Part shown: positions 45,284 to 59,417 of the stretch, piece after piece
Layout: every line of letters begins with the position of its first letter
How positions within the stretch are numbered: the stretch's first letter is position 1
Source: Zelopaecilomyces penicillatus
Taxonomy: Eukaryota; Ascomycota; Sordariomycetes; Hypocreales; Pseudodiploosporaceae
Reading direction: 5' to 3'
Length of the DNA stretch: 64,000 nt
NCBI GenBank assembly: GCA_005765155.1
Contig: VCCP01000005.1
Location: 4,340,001 to 4,404,000, forward strand
The notes under the pieces: generated by a model
Told to the model about the DNA's origin: nothing
What the model saw: only the letters and a program-made list of their open reading frames with translations
Database searches by the model: none
Translations under genes and position numbers: made by a program

Positions 45284-47306
45284 CGGCTTGCTCCTTTTGT
45301 GAATTAGCATTGGCTGCACACTGAATTGTCTAGTTCTGGAAGGAGAGCGTCGTGTAATCGAGTTTTGTAAAAGACTTCATGAAACAACTCAGTCATAATA
45401 TTGCCAGTGCTGTTTCAGCTCTGTTTGAGGGTCCGTAGCTCCTTTCTACCAGCATCTTACATGCATTGATAATGTCTCTGTTTGACTTGCATATGAGTTC
45501 ACTTTTAAATTCCTGTAAGCACCTTCTTACTCACGATCCGATCTAATCTCACTAACTCCCCTCATACCTACTTTGCTCGTTCAACACAATCCACATCTGT
45601 TTCTCTTTTCTGCTTAACGCCGTTCCAGCTGTAATGAAGCTGACCTTGATCATATATCTTTTTTCCAGTGTTTTACTTACAAAGTGACTATCTTTAACAT
45701 CTACAGCTGACCAAATTGACCCATTGCAGCAACCGGCAGGGTCTAGATGATACTCCAAAATGGAGATCCTATTCTAGGTGTCATTCCGATTTCTCTCTTT
45801 CAAATGTCTCTTTGTATAACAGATAGACACTCTCATTACTGTACTTCTTCCTCATAGCTAAGCATCTCCTAATCCTCATATCGCTCTATACCAGAACACA
45901 CAGTCAAAAATTCTTGCACCCATACCACGATTCCCTCCAGTCTTGAAACACCTCTCACCCAAAGGGTATTCCCAAGCTATACCCTTCAAACCACTCACCT
46001 ACTACCTCCCCTGTTCACCCATGCTTACCTGACAGCGACAAGGTGAGCTCTTTTTTTGTGTTGGTGGCCAGGGTCCAATGTATGTTCAGTGACGTGACGC
46101 TAGGAAAGTCGTATCAGAAGAGGGTCTATCAAAACTCGTTTCTGCACAGCATCGACCGATCGATGATCTGCCACGCGCATAATTTGCTATTCTTCTGTGC
46201 CTTGGAAAAATTCCACACCCCCAGATTCCTGGTTCATGGGCCCCCAGCGCCGGGTTTAAGCTCATACATGTGTTGATGTCAAGAAGCAGGTTATGCGCGT
46301 CAGAAGTCCTACACGCCCTCCCGTAATAGCGCATACTCGTCTTATTCCAATGCAAACTTCCATTATCTAATGCCGCCTTATTTTCCCCGTCTATGTTTTC
46401 TATAATACTGTTTAGTCTCGATGTGATCAACGAAATTCACGTTATTTTAAATAAAAAAAACGCCCACAAGCGCGTTTATGGCAAGATCTACGAATGACGA
46501 AGGGATCGTCGCTCTCACACATCTCGATGAGGCCGATCATTTCTCCCCTTGGCTAATCGATGCTGCCCCCTTTCAACACCCGTCTCACATCTAACAACCG
46601 TTCGGGACGTTACAACCCGCCCCCGTTAAAGGGTTCAGGGGGGCGGCGAGTTGGACGTTGAATTCGAGGGTTTGGTGGAGATCCAAACAAGGCAGATGCA
46701 TGAAAACACCAAAAGAACGACGTAGCGGTGGGCAAATCGCTCCTGATGTGGAAAAATGTGACGACTTCATGATCCATCTTATGTCGTGCATGCTCGATCG
46801 ATCGTTGCTTTCCCCCTCCCACTCCCCCTAACGACTCTTCCGTATTTGGAAGACACATCTGTCTATCTCGTTTGGGATCTGTTGACCGAAGCATTAAAAA
46901 AGATCGACGACATCCGCAGCCATGTAATTTTGAATGACATTTAACATACACTATACCTCCACACTACCCCACACATATCTTTAACTTCCTGAAACCGATC
47001 AACAGATCGTGATTATGACGGCATGTTGTGGGATAAAATAGAGCTTTAGCTTCATTGTTTGTTTCCGGGGCAATCAATACACACACGAACTTTTTCGGCC
47101 TCCATCTCGGGGACGCGGCACGGAGTGTTACAAAACACATTTCTCTACTATGCCGATTCAAGAGCCATTTTTACCTACACAATGCGGGGAATTCTACATA
47201 CAAATGTAGTGGGTCTTGATCATGATTGAATCAAAGAGAAAGTGAAACTCATATGGGGAATCTGTGTTCGCCGTGACTACGAGTGAGGCGTTTTGGTCAT
47301 CAGATA

Positions 47307-47331
47307 TCCCCCATCCCCCATCCCCCATCCG
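47307..47331. repeat. CCCCCAT tandem repeat
   Basis: About three and a half copies of a 7-base unit ATCCCCC. The complementary strand has four G runs of three or more separated by AT, so it could form a G-quadruplex. Confidence 0.75.
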
Positions 47332-47927
47332 TCTCGCCCCCATACTTCCAGAAACATGCATGTTTCAAACCGGTATTTGGAAAAATAGGATAGACAAACA
47401 TCACCCTCTCGTTCTCGTTCCCACTTTCATGTGCCGTCCCTACCCCATACTAGTTCTTCTCCTCTCAATAATTGCTTTTGCGTTTCGCTCTTCACAGCGT
47501 TGCAGTGCTAAGAGAAGAGAGAGAGAGCAAGCAAGACAAGTGCCGAGACAAAAAAAACAAAAACAAAAAACACCCCCCTTCCCCTCCTAATCCCATTGTC
47601 TATCCCACTGTTTTCTTTCCTTTCCTTTCTCCAATATGCACAGATGGGTCGGCAAGTTTCGGCTGTTCGAGGCGGGAAAAATCCGATCAAGCCGCCTGTC
47701 CCGCAACCCATCCATCCATCCCCCACTCCTCGGATCACTAATACTTCTACCTATTTGTCGTCAAAGTGTCTTGTGTGTATTCTCTCCGCCCGCAAGAATG
47801 TCAGACAGACAGCCTGACAAATCCCATTGTCTCTTGTAACTCGATTCGAAGCCCACTAGATATTTACTAGGGTGATATTCGCACTTGCTGCCTACCATTT
47901 CGACACCTCTTCCATCACCCGCAGGAA

Positions 47928-47948
47928 CCCCCCCCCCCCCCCCCCCCC
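47928..47948. repeat. Homopolymer run of 21 C
   Basis: An uninterrupted run of C in the gene-poor tract. Runs this long are uncommon and are often mis-sized in assemblies. Confidence 0.9.
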
Positions 47949-50900
47949 GCAGTTTGCGTGTGCCGCTGCTATAAATGGATCGGAACATTATCTCCTAACT
48001 CCTACGTACCAACCTATGCCTACAGTTCTAGTAATGCGTGCCATGACCAATTCTTTGTGCAACTTGTCAAGTCTCCATGCCCATGTCTGTAAATAAGAAA
48101 CTCCCCGTTCAACTGCCTGAGGAGGCGAGAAATTAGCACCTGCAGGAAGAGTCACAGCTTCCTACCTAAGTCACAGCCGACTTCAGCGCACTAAACCCTT
48201 CTTTCCACAGCATGCATCGCCGGCTTCTTGCCTGCCGTCTCTGCAGCAGGTAGGCATGTCGGTCCCCTATAGACTGGCAGCAAGATGCCAGGCTCATCCT
48301 TGTTCCGCTGGGTCCAACAAAGCCATAACGAGATATCTGCTATGGCTAGATTTGATTTGGCAGTTGGTGGTGTGTTGCCACTGTATGCTGCTGTTGTTAG
48401 TGGACACTTACATACTAACGTACCTGTAGGCTCGCTGTCACAGCTGTACCTAATCTACACCCGACCTCAATATGTAGGTATGGATGTACGCCGCCAATGG
48501 CTGCTGCAAACAGCCTCCATATTAAACATGTAATATCAAGTAGACCCTGATGATCCGTCACGCGCACCCACCACAATCAAACCTAACGGCCATTCAACGC
48601 ACCTCATCTGCATCTGGGCCATCACAGTAGCGCTACGCACAAGTGATGTTAGTCCCACACATCGCACCACGAATCCACATCTACTAGCTAAGCCCACAAT
48701 CCCCAGACGGATGGATCACCAGGCTGAGGTGGAGGCGGAGGCGAAGACTCGCTATTGACCAAAAGATCGGGTTACTGATATGATGTGTGATGGAGACTGG
48801 GGCAAGGTCTCATGTAGGCGGCAAACATGCCAATACAACTGATAAACACCTTGCCACCAAATACTGCTCTTCATTCAGCCCTAGGTTCATGCTGCTGTTG
48901 TTATTACAGGGTCCATTTCTCCTCTTTGCTCGGCCGCCCACTAGTAAGCTGATTAGCAGCATCGGCCTATGCTGTGTTGCCATTGGCAAGTATATGGAGA
49001 ACCCTGTTAGTCACAAGTCTATGGCTTTCGGGTACGGTCCAATAACACTCTACAATGGTGAGGCGGCTGCGGCGCTGCTCACAGCACTCTAATAGAGGAT
49101 TATTGGCACATGGCAGCAGTTGACAAGTGTACTTGCCCCGCGGTTGTCCTGTCCGTCGGTGTGGTGTTACAATTCTAAAAGCAAACTACAGAGTCGTAGA
49201 TGCAATCTGCGGCGGCATTTTCGAGGCGTACCAGGTGGCAAATTTTCCAAACGCTACATTATGACTCTTACCTTTAATCTAGCACTCAAGTAACGCATAC
49301 TGTGTGTTCGGCTTGCTAATCCTCTCGGCGTTTAACAGCTCAATTCCCCATTCTCTATACGAACGTATCGACAATGGCAGGTGTAAGCCCTAAGCCTGCT
49401 TATGCCCCCCTCCTGAAGGACTGACACGGCAGGAAAACGTGTCCAGGCGGATCGACAAACGCACAGGGTAGGTTTCACTCCCAGATAGCGTTACAACGCC
49501 CAGAAACTCAAAGCCATGATGCGGAGAGTGATTCTGCATGTAGGTGAGCGTGTGAGTGCTGCAAAGCAGTTCCGGGGCAGTCGTCCGAAACATTGCCCCC
49601 AAAACCCGAGCGGTACGTGGGGAAACTTGGGCTGTACAATCACTTCCTTAGAACGGCTTGACGTTACTCTGGACCCTGAGCTTTCGCAATCAAGACGAGG
49701 GATTGACAGCCCTGGCAAGTGCATGGCCAGCTGATCTTTGAAGAGCCTCCTGGGCTATGAGAATCGTGCCGCTGGGCGTGTAATTTTCGCATCCCAATGT
49801 ATCTTAGGGTTGAGACTAACAGCCATGTGGAGGGAGTGTGAGCCTCAAGAAAAGACCCTGTAATCCAGTGTGTCGCTACGGATCACGGCATCAACCAAAG
49901 GTGTAGCTTGAACCCCGGATTCCGGGTTCTCGGTTGGGCACAGCGCATCATCGTGAGCAGAACTGGCCCGTTAACTGTGGCGTATATGCAAGCCTCGAAT
50001 ATGAACATCACATCATTCTCCAGGCGGCCCGTTGCTGCCAGTCGTCTTCATCACACTCATCTTCTTGTCCATAAAGCCACTCTTTGATCATTCAACGGCA
50101 AGCCTGTTAACTTTTGCCGAGCCTCAACATCGTGAGCCCACACCTGTATCTGTAGGCTAGGGGCAGGTTCGTGTGTGCCCCCTCTTACTTGATAATGAAA
50201 CAAAACTGCAGCAACAGGATTGGGTATTACCGCCTCAAACATATCCCAATGGTAGGAGCCATAGCAAAACAAATGACAGACGAAAGCTTGATTGTTGCTG
50301 CTTCTGATGCTATTGTGTAGTTGTCGCGAACGGCCAATACATTGAAGCCAGGCACTACTGCGTCAGGCCGTCTGATATCGAAGGCTTGAAAAGGCTTGCT
50401 GGGGTTGTTGCTGTTGTTGTTGGACCCTGGCTTCTTTTGCCCACCAACCGTTGCATCAAGGGTAGCCAACCTACGGCAACGTGCATCGCAGGTGCATCAT
50501 CTGGGTCCCTCGTGCCGCGTCCATGCCAGGCGTATCACCAACAAAACACGGTTCAGGGTGCGCCGCTTGCATCAAAAAGGCGGGTTGCTGATGCACCAAA
50601 AAGATTCATCATTCGTAGAGACCCCTCACAACCACCCTCGTACGCCAACAAGCAAGCGGGCAGGCGGGCGCTGCGTGGATGTCCAACTTTGAGAAAACGC
50701 TGGCCAACACTGCTACCCGAAACCACAATGTCGCCGTGAGGATGCTGCCGGGCACACTGGGCAGCAAGGGAGCATCACCAGTAGTGGCAAATGCCAGCAG
50801 CAGCAGCAACTGTGAACAAATCGATTTGTCGCTCCTTTGTCCTGGCTTCCCTCGTACATGCAACAAGTGATGGCACCGTGCTCAGTCAGGTCCCTAATCC

Positions 50901-53900
50901 CGAAGGCGGAGATGCCGATCAATGCCTACCTCTTCGTGCCTGTAGGTGTATGGCCCACGTTGCCCACTGTAACGAACGCCGTAAGCAAGGCTATTTCCCA
51001 GCCACCTTCCCTCTTCTGCCAGTGCAAGCAACTAGGCACAGACGGAGGACAAGAAGAATCGATGGATTGCGTGTCTTTGATGGATGCAACGCCTCGCTCT
51101 GCGTGGTTTTACCTTGAGGGGAGATTCAAGCCCCGAAGGACGTGCTTTGTAGTGTCAAATCTCTAATAATTAGTAGCTGCAGGTGCTGACTTGTCGTCGA
51201 ACAGTAGACAGTCTCGGCAGCTCTTCGGGCGCACATGTCGAACCTGCCCAAGCCCATAGCTCCTGCGCCAACAAAGGTCTTGTGGATATGGAGTAAAGAG
51301 GATAGACAAAATTCTGTGGGGAATGACAAATTCCATTCGCTTCGCTTATTGTTGCTTGTTCGCTTCTTTCTTGAGCAATGTACTCCATACTTTGGCCTAC
51401 CTGTTCTCTATCAGTGCAGCAGCTCTTTATCGGCCTTGCTATGCATGCCTTTGACATGTGCATTATGCATTTCGCAGCATATTATCCAATGGGAAGAGAC
51501 CAGCTATGTTTTGATTTGAATTACTCGTCATCGCTACCATGTTTGGGAATAGCAAAGTCATGATTGACATGCCAACCCAACCTTGTTATCCTCATCCTTC
51601 GCTCAGGCTTCACGAGTGCATGCATAGGCGGCAACTAATTTTAAACTGGCAAGTCTGGATTCGAGAAATCCTTACGAATAATACCGTGGGCTTCAGACCG
51701 GTTTCAACGTTTCCATTGCTACCTCTCCGACAGGGCCAGTTGATTGACCTTGAGGAACGCCACGCACAGCCAAGCACCGGCTAAAAAAAAAGGCACTGAC
51801 GGACAAGGGGAGGGCAGAAAATATGAAGACTGTTGGGATTATTTACGGGCGTAAATGAACGGATAGCCCCCCCCGTCCGTAATAGATTGTCCCTGTACGA
51901 AGTGCCAACTTATCTTCATCCTACTGTGCCGTTCTTTGCCAATAACAAACAAAGGATCCAACTTGCACAGCGACTCATACTGATACAGAGTCATGGGCCG
52001 CATAACAGAAAACAGGCAGCGAAATACGGTGCCCTTGTAGACTGTAGTAATTAGTATGTATAGGCTCGGGCGATGGCCGTGATGCGAAGCCCAGCCCACA
52101 AGAAATAAAGAGATTAGATGGGCCCTGAAATGCTTCGTCCCTCCACAGCCCGGGTATGAAGGGGGATCCACTGCCGGCCGGGAAATCTTGAGAGGCCACA
52201 ACGAGGTGCAGATTTGCTAGGTCCAGGGTTGCGGGATAGGATGGCGATGGGATGGTGCTGTCGAAAACGGATGGAGATTGGGGGATGGGGGGAAAGGAGA
52301 CGAGGAAACGCGGAGCCGTAAGAACGCTGTGCCATTGAGGCAGAGACATTGTTTTTTGACTCTGCCGCCCGTCAGAGAGCGGCGAGCGGCCAATGAAAGT
52401 ACACGATGCATGATGCAATCAAAAGCTGTGGCTGCGGCAGCGGTGGGCATACTGAACAGGATGTCAAAAATTGGTTCGAATCCAACCCGTGATTCATCCC
52501 GCGTATTTCATCCTCATGATTCAGATGCCACCCACCATTTGGAATGGCAAGCCCGCAGTCATGACTCTCTACGCCCATTCCAACGACCAGGTACAGCACG
52601 AGACAGCGGCAACCAAAATATTCCTACTGGCTGCACAGTTAATTGGAGATGCACCAAACAAATGCGCCGCCGCCGCCGCCACAGCAACAGCAACAGCAGC
52701 ATTCACGTCTTTCCCAAAGGCGAGGGCGCCCGTCTTATCTCTTGTCTTTGCTTACGCCTTCCACTCAACAACACACCAAGATTGGTTGACTGACAGACCG
52801 GCTTACTTGGTCATGACATCAACAAGACTTTGCCTCTGCCGCCTTGTCTGCAAAGACTACCCGGTCATCACAGTGAGTATTATGTACATCTCATACATAC
52901 ATAATCCGAAGTGCTCACTGCGCGCGCGCCCGCGCACAAGAGGGCGTGCACACAGACAAGCAACAAGACTAAAGATTTGATGCGTTTCTACATCATACTC
53001 CGAACACATACCCACATCCAGCATTATTAGTATTATTCCACATGCAGAGAGAAATGTGTACAATGTGCGGATAGGCATATGTACAATGTACGTAACCTCG
53101 CGTCAACGGAAATGCGCTAGGAAAGGCACAGTTGTTATTACCGCAAACACTAATAACTCATTAACCTACAGTAGCCCTTTAGATCCCGGTCCCATGTAGG
53201 TAAAGGTCACGTCAACCATGCCTAGCCATTGCCGAAACCGTCGACCTGCGTCGAGGCTCGAGCCGGGGGGGAGGGGGGCTCTGCCTGCAACTCACAGCCT
53301 GAGAAGGGCAAATCAACAGTATGGAAGAAGACCAGAAGCGGAAGAAAAAAAAAGCTTTGATGCGTTGTGCAGGTAAAGTCTCCATCTAATGAAGATCATC
53401 AGGTCAGAGCTCGCTCAGTTTGCTCCGATAACCGCATCCAAGCATAGCCCACGCATTGATTGACTGACTGGTTTGACTGACTGCAGGCAATGCTGTGCAA
53501 AAGACTAGCACGGAGTATTAGCTGGGGTTGGATGTGTGCGGATCACGCTGTTCCTGCCTTCTCCGCGCCAACTTTCCCCGTCTCAGGCTGCCAGATATCA
53601 GACACGGAGGGCCGATCGTCAGGGTGCGGAGCGTAGCGTGCCGCCAAAAGAAATCTACTAAGTCTATCCGAGTAGGTCGTTGGGGCGTTGGACCAGCTGC
53701 CAATGGAGAGCGTGCCTTCCTAATTACGGAGTACCTAGGTAAGAGAAGAAAGATCCATGAATGGGGCCGAGAATAACGACGAAAATCAAATCGAGCGCTA
53801 GCCAACCGACCTAATTATCTCCACAACGATTACGGCGGCCCTTTCGTCGCTCGATCGCTAAGGGGAGCCCCTCAATCGCCGCCGCTAAGCCTGTTATGAG

Positions 53901-56900
53901 GCTCGCGTGGTTTCTTGAGGGCACGGATTGGGGGAGTGGATGAGAGAGGGGACTTGGAGAAAGAGGAGACCGGGACGGGCGGGAGCTATGATTTGGAGCG
54001 AGATAGGCGTAGAGGGCAAGATATCGAGGATGGGCATCAGTCTCAAAGCTTTGATAAGCTAGGTCAAGAGAGCGACTGAACTGCTCCGTGGGCCGTGGTT
54101 CAGCATGTGAGCGGGCCTTGATGGATATAGATGAATGAAACTTTTTAAGAGAAAGTAGACATAACATACGTGAGTAGAGAGTATGTGCCAAAGTCCGAAA
54201 TGCACCGAGTACTATTAAGTACTTTGTCAGCGTCGAGTTCGTAATAAGCGAAAAAAGGTGGCCCAGATCCTGGGCTAACAAGGTGAGGTGATTGCCATAT
54301 GTATGTCTTGTCTGGCCACCTGAGACATTGTTTTGTTTGTTCATGAGATGCCCTGCCGGCAGCCTAGGCCAATGGTGAAGATTTGACAAGCAATTGACTC
54401 GCAACGTTCTTTCAATTGCTCGGTTTGCATCAAAACATATCGACTAATTGACTGGAGATGGCACTTAAAGCCACTGTCAGCCCAGCAAGGGACTAGGGCC
54501 GGGGTTTATCAACGTCGCTGTAACATCCAAGGTGTAAAAAATAAAAACAAAGAGAGAGAGCTGTTCAGCCCGGACACTCTCGCATGTGCATGCCATGCCA
54601 TGCACAGAATGACTCTCTGCGCCCTTTCAATCCGGGTTCCCGGATAGTTTGCCATTGACTGCTACCACTGTCTGCTGCCACTGTCTCCCACATGGCACGG
54701 TTGACATGGCAGGGCGGGCTGGTTTGCGCAGAAGCCCATCCAACAACCAACGGCCAAAACAGCCAGCCATCACATCAGTCCAGGGGCCTAGACCTAGAAT
54801 GAGATTATACCAATTGCCCAGACGTCGCTTAGGCAGCTGCCATGGTTGCTTGCAAACCCCCCGGCTCATAAGGAGTGGTAACATGGGATGATGCAACGTG
54901 CTAAAAAATGTCAGTTCTGTAATAAGTAGGTAAGTAGGTAGGTAGGTGAGTTTTGTTAGTAGATACTCTGGTTAGATAAGCATTTTTGCTCGCACATCCA
55001 CCAGACCCATTTCGGAGCAATTGTTCGATGGAGCACACGTCTCATCTCGTACGAGTACGGAGCCAACAAGGTGAAAGACGGACATCTTACCGGGGCCTAG
55101 TAGTCAACATCTAGCCATGTAGCATAGGCTCAGCGAGATGGGGCTATCGCCAACACCGCACACTTGACATCTGTCCCTTTCTGATTCGGGTGGGGCCGCT
55201 TCCAATTCATCTTCCACGCAGCTTCCATCTATCATCATCCAGGCAGGCTGGTCTATGCCAACCTAGTACGAGGGCGAATGCGCACGTTCACACGCGCACA
55301 CGACTCATACAGAAGAAGCGCTGTGGACGGGGGCCCCGGAGGAGCACGGGGCAGCAATCGGCAATGGCCAAGGCACTGGCAGTAGGATGAGCCATTATAA
55401 GGACCCTACATATGCAACGGTCTCGGTGCTCTAACCCGAAGTTGCGTCGATCCAACTGAAATTGTTCAGTGAAAGTGCAGGTAGCATCGCCCGGCAGAGC
55501 ACAGCGCCACCACGACCAAAGGGAAACCCCCCCAAAAAAAGGAGATTGAACTTACAACCGGGGTGAGCATGGGAGACCGAGAGGCGCTTGACAATTTTCC
55601 TCCCTCTGGCCTAGGTAGGGCCTGGCCTGTATTTTGCCCGGTTTCCTTCAAACTTCTGGAAAGTGTTGGGCAGCTTGGCTGTATTATTATGTTAAAGGGT
55701 CCAACAAAGTCCTCGCAACCGGACTTATTACTCGTCGTGCTAACATGCACTATGTATGTGCTGGCACAAGTAGCAGCAACAGTGGGGATGCCTCGTCTCA
55801 GAATCTCCCTCGCCAGTCATTCGCTGTTACATCGTATGTTGACGGGGGTGGAGGGACCACCCTTTCTGACCCTCCTCTGACTTTCTCTGCGCCTCTTCTC
55901 GCAAACGTGCAGGCCTGGAGCCGAGAGTGAGCGCACACAAATATGCAACAACTCTTGGTCTACGACTCAACCAAGGCATACGAGCCTAACCTGGTAGGTA
56001 GGCAAAGCAGGCAGGACCAGCCATCCGAATCTTGGTGGATGAGCTTCCCTGGTCTCTATATCGCCGGAGGCCATACGCGCTGCCTCCAGTGCCTGGGGGG
56101 GCCAGATCCAGCATGGCGATCTGCCGCAACCGGCTCCCCGTGGCGCCGACCCGCTCTTCCATGCCCGTCAGTCCAGTCTCCCGTCTGAAATGTGCGGGCG
56201 AGCACCCACGGACAGCGGAGAATCTCCTTGCTCGTCCCCTGCTGTTGCCCAGGACCAGGCAACACAGACGACACAGACTAAATTGTGTAACTGGTTTTAG
56301 TAGCGCTTTGCGGATATTTTCCGCCTCGATATAGATGCCATTGATTTCGTGTTACTCATCATGGTGGCAGCGATTGCGTGCATACACTGGCCTGTGCATG
56401 GGGAATGAAGAGGTTTGGAGTTAAAGAAGCTTCTTTTTGGGCCGCAAACGAAACTCGGCAGTGACCTGACTGGATAAACCCATCAGGCATGACGAGAGAA
56501 CGGCAGCCAGGATCTGCATCGCCTTGGCATGCTACATTTGAGCAGCATGGCGACATGGATGCCGCACGCTGACTGCGCGATGTCTGGATCATGTCAGTAT
56601 GTACAGTAGTGAGTGGTATGTAAAGTTATGAACCAGGGCAAAAGGCACATTACGCATGTACGGAGTACATTCAAGCTGGCATGGCATGGCAGGTTGTGGT
56701 CATGGCGAGGCAAGCATGTCAGCCGGAGACTCAGACCCCATCATCCGGTGGTGGAGGAGGAGGGGATTCAAGGCACAATTCCTAGTCGCTGCATGCAATA
56801 GCAATTGCTTGGTCCCCGGCTGGGGCAACTGGCGTCTTGTCTCGACTCTTGTCTCGCCTTGCTGCTGCGCTGGGTGAAAGTCCGCTGCATCCTCTGGCAG

Positions 56901-59258
56901 GCATCCTGGCATAGGAGAATGCAGACCCGTAGGGTTTTTATGTAGTAGCAGACAAGGCAAGGTCAATATTAGCCAGAAACCAGAAATGAAGACGACAAAG
57001 CGGAAACAGGCAGGCGCACGCCCGCATACGTCAGAGCACCTGCCACCACCGAATTCTGGTAAGAGAAAAGGGAAAAAAGGACTACACGATGTCTGTCCCT
57101 TGAAATTGACCTCTTTATTTTTATTTTTCTTGCCCTCGTCCATCCTCTGTGGCATTCAGCACAAATCATTGTACGTAGTAGCTGGGCATCTTCATACTAG
57201 CCAGCTGCTATAAGCTGAAAGAAGCCCCTTCTTGTCTAGTCCACGCGCGCAAGTCCCTAGCCGCTTTGATAGATGGAGATCTATTATTATAGGCTGGCTA
57301 TTGGTAGTAGCTCCCAGCAGCATTGGATCTCGTTTCGCCTTTTGCAAGCTCAAAATCGCCTCCTGGCGGGTCTCAGATCAACCCACTTTCTGGCGCTTGA
57401 GCCCAGACGCGGACCCCGATTGTTTCTGCTCTCCTCTCGCAATGGCGTCTCTACAGCGTGGACACCTGGTCATTCTCACCGAAATACCTTGCCCGCATCT
57501 CTCTCTGACACGCGCTCACAGACGCTTCTGAGTTGCCTTCAGCGCGCTGTCTGGCATTTGTTTCGTCTCTCTGCTCCCGGCTCGGCTCCCACCCATGGCG
57601 ACTTGTGCCTGGCGTTTCGTCCTTTCACGACGTTCAAGGATTGCAAATGATGCCGGGCTCCCACTCTGGCTGGCTCTCGCGCGCTGCTTGCCATGACAGT
57701 CCGTCTTTGCCCTACAGTTACAGAGTTCTGGGAGGTGGAAGAGGTGGTTCAGACACCCCATGTCCTCATCCATCGCCCCCCCCCCTGCTACTCAATCCAC
57801 GCCGCCGCAGTGATCTCTGCCACGAAAACCTCGATCGAGGTGGCGACCCGTAGGGCGATGCAAATCACCCCATGCCTCTTCCTCGCTTCCTCTCGTGTTC
57901 CTCCCGGCCCTTGCATTTGTGTTGAGCATAACTTGTCATTTCCTTTAATCTTCACAATGCGCTCGCCGTAGATAGTTGCCATTGGCGCCTATCCGCCGTT
58001 GACTGTGAGCGACTCATTGCTGGCGCCTCGTCCGCCAGACAAAATTTGGAAGCAGTTTCTCGAAAGGCCGGAGCCAGTAACGCCACAGAGCAGCCAGCTT
58101 GGGAGGGGTGGGCTGGCCAAGCATCGGATCACAGGTGAGTGCGCGAGGAAGCGTGAGAATGAAAAACATGGGCTGGGGAGACGGCGTGGAGCAAAATGCC
58201 ACTCCACTGCTCCATACATACCTGCAGCAACACGCCCACTAGCCTTAGATAGCTCGTTCACACACACTTCTCACATCTCTCACAATTCTCACAAGCTCTC
58301 GCACACCCCCTACCCCTCCCCTTCATCGCAGCCGCCGCCGACCCCCCTCTCCTCCTCCACCCTCCTCCGCTGTCTCTCCACTACTAACAGCCACTGCTGC
58401 AGCGTTTCCCTGCACCCTGGTCGCCTTGGCGTCGTTGTCCAGATTCAGTCCTACTTTGTATGTACGGATGGGAGTACTTTGAGTACATGGCATTACATAC
58501 ATGCATTCGCCTTCTCTGGACCCTCCGTTCTCCATGCTCATGCATGACATGGTCCATCGGAAGCAGGCTTGATGGCGCCGGCCCGGCCTGGTTTGTTCTA
58601 GTCGCAGACATGCTGTCGCTAGGAGCTGGTATATATATATCCTAAAGACGGTCCCCAACAACGCCCGTCCATTGTCACGTTGCTTGACACCACCCGTGCC
58701 TCTCTGTTCATGTTGTTCATGATCTGATTTGCAGCTTTCAGGCCTGCTGGACCTCGCAATGCTGGCATCTCCATCATAAATTCTCCCTCCTAGATCCCCT
58801 TCATCTTTTGTATATTACCCCAGCGGGGCTCTTTGTGCCTCAGCAGCACCCCGGTTCTCTCGTTCTTCACTTCGCTTCTTTTCGCTCGCTCTTGCGCTCA
58901 CTCTAGTCTTACGATTCGAGGAATTGCATAATCTTGACGCCATTCGTGTTAATTCGTACCGAGTTCTGCTACAGCCATTGTTCCTTCACCAACCAGATTT
59001 GCTCGGTAACGGAGAATTCTCATTGTTGCGGGTTGGATCCCATACTGGCCTACGCGCGACTGCGGGACGATTCGCGGGCAAAGGAAACATTTGGACATTG
59101 AACACGGCGAACACCTGTTGGCAGTGCGAGCCGCCCGAGTTTGGAAGTGGAAGCGTGTACATTGGATTGTGAAAGAACTGCCAGCTGTTTGACAGTCGGT
59201 GCTCACTTCGCTTCACTTGAACACACAGAGAAGAGAAAAAAATTTAAAATCGGCGACC

Positions 59259-59264
59259 TATAAA
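59259..59264 (+). promoter_or_regulatory. TATA-like element of the GT2 gene
   Basis: TATAAA sits 154 nt upstream of the GT2 start codon in an otherwise mixed-composition leader. A pyrimidine-rich stretch follows it, as is common in fungal promoters. Confidence 0.4.
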
Positions 59265-59417
59265 GAGTGTGGCTTGGAATTCTTCCTCTTCTTCTCATTC
59301 CTTCTCTCCTCATCACCTCAACAACTTAGTTGGCTCAAGATCTACCCAGACTTTTGAATACACTCAGATTTGCTTGCTCGACTTGGTAACACACACCTCC
59401 ACGTACTACCTCTCGCA

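Larger units (their letters stand above)
43272..59417. other. Gene-poor tract of about 16 kb
   Basis: No frame here has a recognisable domain, and I could not chain exons into a protein. The tract holds a run of 17 A at 45267-45283, a CCCCCAT tandem repeat at about 47310-47330 and a run of 21 C at 47928-47948. It also holds many TACGGAGTA-like and CCTAGGTA-like motifs and short tetranucleotide repeats. Composition is A/T-rich at 44.5-46.4 kb and mixed later. The last 200-800 bp before 59418 are pyrimidine-rich and should be the GT2 promoter and leader. It may hold long non-coding RNAs or distal control sites. Confidence 0.5.

Noticed and set aside
45552..45758. 68-codon minus-strand frame with fairly normal amino-acid composition
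   Set aside because: Too short, has no neighbours that could be joined by splicing and no recognisable family.
50227..50469. 80-codon minus-strand frame starting MATLDATVGG
   Set aside because: It looks mildly protein-like but has an Asn/Ser run, no upstream or downstream exon and no known motif.
52472..52483. Perfect tRNA B-box-like word GGTTCGAATCC
   Set aside because: No A box, anticodon arm or acceptor stem could be placed around it, and no T run follows.
52278..52793. 171-codon plus-strand frame overlapping others at 52.3-52.8 kb
   Set aside because: Three overlapping frames on both strands share the same stretch, with His/Arg-rich low complexity; likely composition-driven.
53811..54404. 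197-codon minus-strand frame in the gene-poor tract
   Set aside because: It is one of the longest frames there, but the composition is Ser/Pro/Leu-rich and has no motif. No splice partner could be found. It might merit a transcript check but cannot be supported.
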